64,000 nucleotides of DNA, taken from contig OZ316891.1 of the NCBI GenBank assembly GCA_973895155.1, positions 26,660,001 through 26,724,000 on the forward strand. The letters are read 5' to 3'. This DNA comes from Marsupella aquatica (lineage: Eukaryota; Marchantiophyta). A program made the position numbers and the translations under genes. Numbering within the stretch: the first letter of the stretch is position 1; each line of letters opens with the position of its first letter. Positions 59,693 to 64,000 of the stretch are shown in pieces. Below the pieces are notes generated by a model. The model was not told the DNA's origin, made no database searches, and saw only the letters and a program-made list of their open reading frames with translations.

Positions 59693-62600
59693 ATGGGGGA
59701 AGAGGGTGATGACATGGAGACAGACATGAGGCTTGGAGAGTGGGGTGAAGAGGGAAGATTGGATATGGATGGAGACCCAGATGTAGGGGGCTCACAGAAA
59801 AATGCACCTGTGCAGGATGCACAGGGCCCTCATCAAGTCCCAGGTAGGTGGGCAGCTAGAGAGAAATCACATAATCCATACCCTAGAAGGAGCCAGAGTT
59901 ATTGGCAAGGGACGCCTGATAATTATGATGATGACTATGATGGAGCAGAAGATGGATGGGATGAATATGAACACCCAGAGCGTGGTAGAGACGGGTACAG
60001 AGGGCAATGGAAAGGTGAGGAGGATGATTGGACAAGTAAGTGCCTTGTGCTAGTGATTTTGTGATGGTAGTAGAGATTTACCTCAATCTGGACTTATCTG
60101 ATGTGTAGCTAGGGCAAAGAGTTTATCTTACAGGTCCATGAGTGTGGCATGTACGTGTTGGTATGCAGACTCTGATTGGGACAATCACGAAAACAACAAA
60201 GGCCATCCACGTTTAGATAGGAGGCAATCATTCACAGGCGGGAGAAATGGCCCTAATTCATCAAGACAAAGCAATAGGACAGGTGGTCCGGAACCATCTA
60301 TGCGCCAAGGGAGAGGTAACTTGGTCATTGCAGAATTGCTCTGAAGTCCAGTGTATATTTGGCAGCAGGATTTATGATTCATACTTACCTAATGGATCCT
60401 GTAAATGTGCAGGGACTCCAGGGAGGTTTGGACAATGCAATCCAGGCCGTGGGGGGAGATCAGGCCATGGAGGGACCCCAGGCCGTGGGGGGACACCAGG
60501 CCGTGGAGGGACACCTAGTAGCGCTTCAGGGAGTACCAAGGCAGGAGACAGTAACAAATTTGGTAAAGTAGAAGTGAATTCTGATGGTTGGATAACTCCC
60601 ACATGTGATGGTAAGAACCGTTGGCATTCTGACCTAAGAGGAGAAGTATTGCGTTGGTTAGATTTGAGCATTACAGAGTTTAGGAGTCAGAACAAAGCTG
60701 ATTGGGCTGCTATCTGCAAGGACATTCTTGAACGGTGGGACTATGTTGGTAATGATGGTAAGGGCCCAGTTGAAGATTGCATATCAGATTATGCAATGAG
60801 GATTTTGAAACAAGAGAGGCATAGGTTGAAAAGGATGTGGATAGACAATGGTTCTAACAGGAGAATGCCACCACCCCCATCATTGGAATTGGATCAATGG
60901 ACACGGTTAATCAAAGGGTTCATGTCGGAGGCTGGGCAGAGCAAGAGTGAACTGATGTCAAATGCTCGAGGCAAAGTGAAACACCTGTCACAGGCTGGGA
61001 GAGGAAGTTATGCTCTAGTGAAAGAACAATTGGTAAGGCAGTGACATGCCTGATAGTAAGCCTCAAACTTATCATCTTGCTACCATTATTACATTTTCAT
61101 TGACAATCAACACTTGGTTTCATTCATATGTATGTTGATGTGGACTGTAGAAGAAATTGACAGGTGAAGAACCATCAGCACAAGAAGTGAGAGAGGGGTT
61201 CATGAAACAAAGGAGTGAGGTGACAAGTGTGACTTCCAAACAGGTGATTATGTTGTAATTCTGTATGTTCTGTGACTATTTGGCCTTGAGCATCAGAAAG
61301 AATTGTAGTAGGAAGTAAGCAACCAGTTCTTGGGGACAATTATCTGAGATATGTAAGTTGTGTTATGACAGGGAACTGTTACAACTCTCACAGAGATGTG
61401 TGAACGGTTGAAGTCATTAGAGTGTGGACTCCCTCGAGTGGAAAGTAAATTGGCTGATCGTTTGGATATTGTGGAGGCATCTGTAGCAAACCTTCTTGCA
61501 TCAGTGGAATCTAATTTCAAGCTTGTGATTGAAAAATTGGGTGGTTCCCAACCAAACAATGAGGGCAACATTGTACAAAGTGTGCCCTTGTTAACAAAAA
61601 AGGGAATTGGCAAATCTAACACAGGTATGGAAATGACACCGGCCCATTGTTCATTGTGTCCTATGTTCAAATGTTAGAAGTAAGTTTTCATGAATTGAGT
61701 GAATGGTTTGAATGCAGGAAGAGTGGAGGCAGAGAAGGACCCTGTAATCAGTAAGCAGAATGGCAAAAAGGTTGTTGAGACAGGTAACCTGCTATGATCC
61801 AGTACATTACATTGAAAAGTGCATGGAGTTTTGTGAAGCTTAAGCCGGTTGGAGGTAATCTTTTCTGTAAGAACTGGTTGGATCAACTGGGATCTGAAGT
61901 GACATCATGATTGATGTATCAGGTGATTCAAAGAGCAATGAAAAAGATGTGCCTAGTGCCTCAGTGACCATAGCCAAGGAGGTATCAGGTAAGTTGATGC
62001 TTTAAATTCCTCTCCTACCATTGTTGAGAAACAATTCAGTGGTTAATAGATTGAACCTGAATATTGTGGTGTGTTTATTGATCAGCAGAAGCAAACATGG
62101 AGGATATGGCAATGGCAAAGAAGGGGAAGAAGGCTGTTCATAATGGTAAGGAGATAGTGACAACTTTGTGGTTGGTGACATGTACATGGCGCACATGTGA
62201 TGAGTGATTCACTTATGTTGGACAATGCACTGAATTGTAGTTGATGCAGAGTTGACAGACTCTCAACCAAGTGGGAGCAGGGTGAAGCGACGTCGAAACT
62301 TGGGAGCAACATTGGATGCAAGTAAGATTGTAGATGCTTCAATTGAAGCAATACAATGTTGGCAGATACTGAGATGATGTTGCAGGGAAATCCTGCTACA
62401 CAATCGGAAGTGTCAAATATGGATGCAGATTCTTTGAAGAAGAGTGTAGCCAATTCTCGATCACCAGCACAAAACACTCGTGCCAAAGTCATGACTCGCA
62501 ACCAAGGTATGAATAATGTCATGTATAAGCCACCCAGGAAAGCTAAGAAAAACAGCCAGGGTAAGGTGGAGGTGATAGCCACAGCAGAGCCAGTCCATAA

Positions 62601-62841
62601 TCTTCTATCATGGGATGATGACTCGCAGGTATGTGTGGGTACAGGCATTTTGCAACCGGATCATGCTAAATTCCATGGCAAAGTGGTCCCGGATGACCAT
62701 GTAGTAGTGTTGTTGACTACAGTGATTGTATCTGATTGTAATTTGCCATTTCCGAATAGAGACGATGATCCACCTCAGGAAATAATTGCAGATGCAGTAG
62801 GATCTCTTGTGCTCTGGCCATCAGAGTGTGTTAGTCTGTAG
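59693..62841 (+). CDS. TNPA-like CACTA DNA-binding protein, ten exons, intact
   Basis: Exons: 59693-60035, 60169-60315, 60413-61032, 61151-61243, 61372-61624, 61718-61783, 61923-61988, 62086-62145, 62241-62321 and 62366-62841. All have GT-AG borders, phases agree throughout, and there is no stop in 734 codons. The N-terminus is acidic, then RG/TPGRGG-rich. Exon 3 has WHSDLRGEVLRW and WTRLIKGFMSEAGQSKSELMSNARGKVKHLSQAGRGSYA, which is the plant Ptta/En-Spm (Transposase_24) signature. Exon 5 carries a Leu-rich coiled coil (CERLKSLECGLPRVESKL). The C-terminus (DDHVVVLLTTVIVSDCNLPFP to SLVLWPSECV) matches the usual end of these proteins. TNPA of En/Spm binds subterminal repeats, aids transposition and counters element methylation. 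An extra 5' exon is possible. Confidence 0.85.
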
Positions 62842-63675
62842 TGATTGAATACAAGTGTAGATAGAATCATGTGAATTGTGTAACATTTTGACATTGCCTT
62901 GGAAAGATCCAAGAAATATCTGTACCAATTTTTCCATTTGGTAAAGAGGATGAAGGAGCCGTTGTGTGTGACATTCATATTTCTGAATTCTGTATGTATG
63001 AAACAAGTGATTGATGTCAAACTATGGCTCTATGGTGATTGTCTATGATACTTGAATCTGTTTTGTATCATTTCAGTATTAGTGTGTATGGTATAGACGA
63101 ATGCTTTGTGACCTTCTTTGCAGTCTATGATGTTTGAATCTGTGAATTCATATTAGTGTACATGGTATAGAAGATTTCTGAAAATTTGTGTGAGGTTCTA
63201 ATGTTAACATGGTGAATGGTGAGCTTATAGAGTGAGTTCATTCCAAGTACACAATAAAACATGAATGGAATGTGTTATTTGTGCACAAGAGTGAGTTCAT
63301 TCCAAGTAGTATAGTGGGGTCTTCATCACTCATTTCCAGTTGACATGAAAGACTTATACATACCCCACAAAGTGTCTACTTTAGTCGTTTTATAAACCCA
63401 CAAAGTATACTTAAAGACTACCCTCCATAACCTTTTGAGTCGTTACAATGACTCACCATCGCAACCCATAAAAGACTGAAAAAGACTCACCAAACCTACC
63501 CACACAAAGACTATAATAGACTGAAAATCCAGTCTATAAAATGACTTATAAACCAGTTCTATAAAGGACTCATTTGATTATAGTAACAAAACATACGACT
63601 CATAGTCCTATAAAGGACTGGAGTCCTTCCCAGTCGTTTCCAAGTCCTATATGGTACTGAATAGTCGTTTAATAG
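62842..63675. repeat. Right subterminal region of the CACTA element
   Basis: 63100-63300 contains direct repeats (GTGAGTTCATTCCAAGTA, twice, about 63232 and 63291). 63340-63675 is packed with AAAGACT, TATAAAGGACT and AGTCCTATA motifs in both orientations; the left end carries the same motif (CTTATAGGACTAAG). These are the likely binding sites for the TNPA-like protein. Confidence 0.75.
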
Positions 63676-63704
63676 GGTCTAAATACCCCCGGTTTCTACT
63701 AGTG
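63676..63704 (-). repeat. CACTA right terminal inverted repeat
   Basis: 29 bp ending CGGTTTCTACTAGTG, the inverted match of 42458-42486, followed by the AGG duplication at 63705-63707. Confidence 0.95.
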
Positions 63705-63707
63705 AGG

Positions 63708-64000
63708 GTTGATTTAATTCATATTGAAATAATTTTTAGAATTTGCTTGTAACTAAGCAACCTACTCTTTTATACAAATGTCACTTTCCAAATAAGGAAG
63801 GGCACTTGATATTACGCTCCCATTTGTTTTTGGGAATGGGGTATATAATCATCTCCGCCACACGACATCATCTTAGTGGTACACATGATATCATCTAATA
63901 GGTACATGTGTCTATGCCTTTTGGTATGCCTTTGTAAGTTGTGGGCGGGGTTGTGGGGTTTAGGGTAGGGTATGTTGAGGGGTTTAGGGTGAGTTTTTTG
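63708..64000. other. Right flank, with telomere-like motifs
   Basis: Host or older repeat DNA beyond the CACTA element. The last 50 bp include GGGGTTTAGGGTAGGG and GGGGTTTAGGGTGAG, interstitial relatives of the plant TTTAGGG repeat. No gene. Confidence 0.5.

Larger units (their letters stand above)
42458..63704 (+). mobile_element. Complete CACTA (En/Spm) DNA transposon, 21,247 bp
   Basis: The element starts CACTAGTAGAAACCGGGG and ends in its reverse complement. Termini match at 27 of 29 positions, and AGG flanks both sides (42455-42457 and 63705-63707), the 3-bp duplication made by CACTA transposases. Subterminal regions repeat short motifs such as TATAGGACT/AGTCCTATA. Inside, on the plus strand, lie an LTR-type segment with a gag-like gene, a PHD-finger gene, a BRCT gene, a TNP2-type transposase and a TNPA-like gene. 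TNP2 normally cuts and joins the ends, and TNPA binds subterminal repeats and brings the ends together. Well-matched ends and duplication point to a single insertion event; stops in TNP2 suggest it can no longer move without help. Confidence 0.93.

Noticed and set aside
1-64000. CRISPR arrays, bacterial operons or rRNA genes
   Set aside because: No repeat-spacer pattern, no ribosomal RNA sequence and clear plant-type introns.

Overview
The window reads as nuclear DNA of a land plant. Genes have short GT-AG introns, and four plant families are recognisable: a DWARF27 (D27) carotene isomerase, an ICE1/SCREAM bHLH factor, DOXC-type 2-oxoglutarate dioxygenases and a CCD1-like carotenoid dioxygenase. 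The intergenic space is full of CACTA, Helitron, Ty3/gypsy and non-LTR remains. The large repeat share and divergent proteins fit a seed-free plant such as a lycophyte, fern or bryophyte, but nothing in the sequence settles the species. Exon models below were built by eye from splice sites and reading-frame phase.

Left part (1-10 kb): a Helitron-like 3' end with a pyrimidine-rich minisatellite (1-778), then a complete five-exon D27 gene on the minus strand (3831-6753), a truncated CCD1-like copy on the plus strand (8412-9221), and a fragment of a 2-oxoglutarate dioxygenase (9623-9760, minus). Next (10-17 kb) come a very divergent histone H4 (10165-10476, minus) and a four-exon ICE1/SCRM-like bHLH gene (12242-15346, minus). 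From 17 to 22 kb there are only tandem repeats and AT-rich DNA. At 22.7-29.2 kb the CCD/dioxygenase block recurs: a broken dioxygenase, a broken CCD1-like copy, and one intact four-exon dioxygenase (26630-29193, minus). A D27, CCD and dioxygenase grouping resembles the enzyme set used for carotenoid-derived signals such as strigolactones, but only the D27 and one dioxygenase are intact.

Middle (30-42.4 kb): no intact host gene. It holds a 45-bp tandem array, the C-terminal part of a non-LTR reverse transcriptase (31807-32544, minus), a clear Helitron 3' terminus (33077, minus), a proline-rich gag-like ORF set (34234-35951), more of the same minisatellite, and the integrase end plus 3' LTR of a Ty3/gypsy element (38248 to about 40110).

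Right third (42458-63704): one CACTA (En/Spm) transposon of 21,247 bp with matching CACTAG termini and an AGG target-site duplication on both sides. It carries an LTR-retroelement segment (from 43617) with a coiled-coil gag-like ORF, then, all on the plus strand, an EDM2-like PHD-finger gene, a double-BRCT gene, a weak F-box-like ORF, a TNP2-type transposase and an intact ten-exon TNPA-like gene. The PHD, BRCT and TNP2 genes carry four in-frame stops, each of which one C-to-T change at a CG or CHG site would explain. The most interesting possibility is that this element carried chromatin-reader genes able to influence its own silencing.
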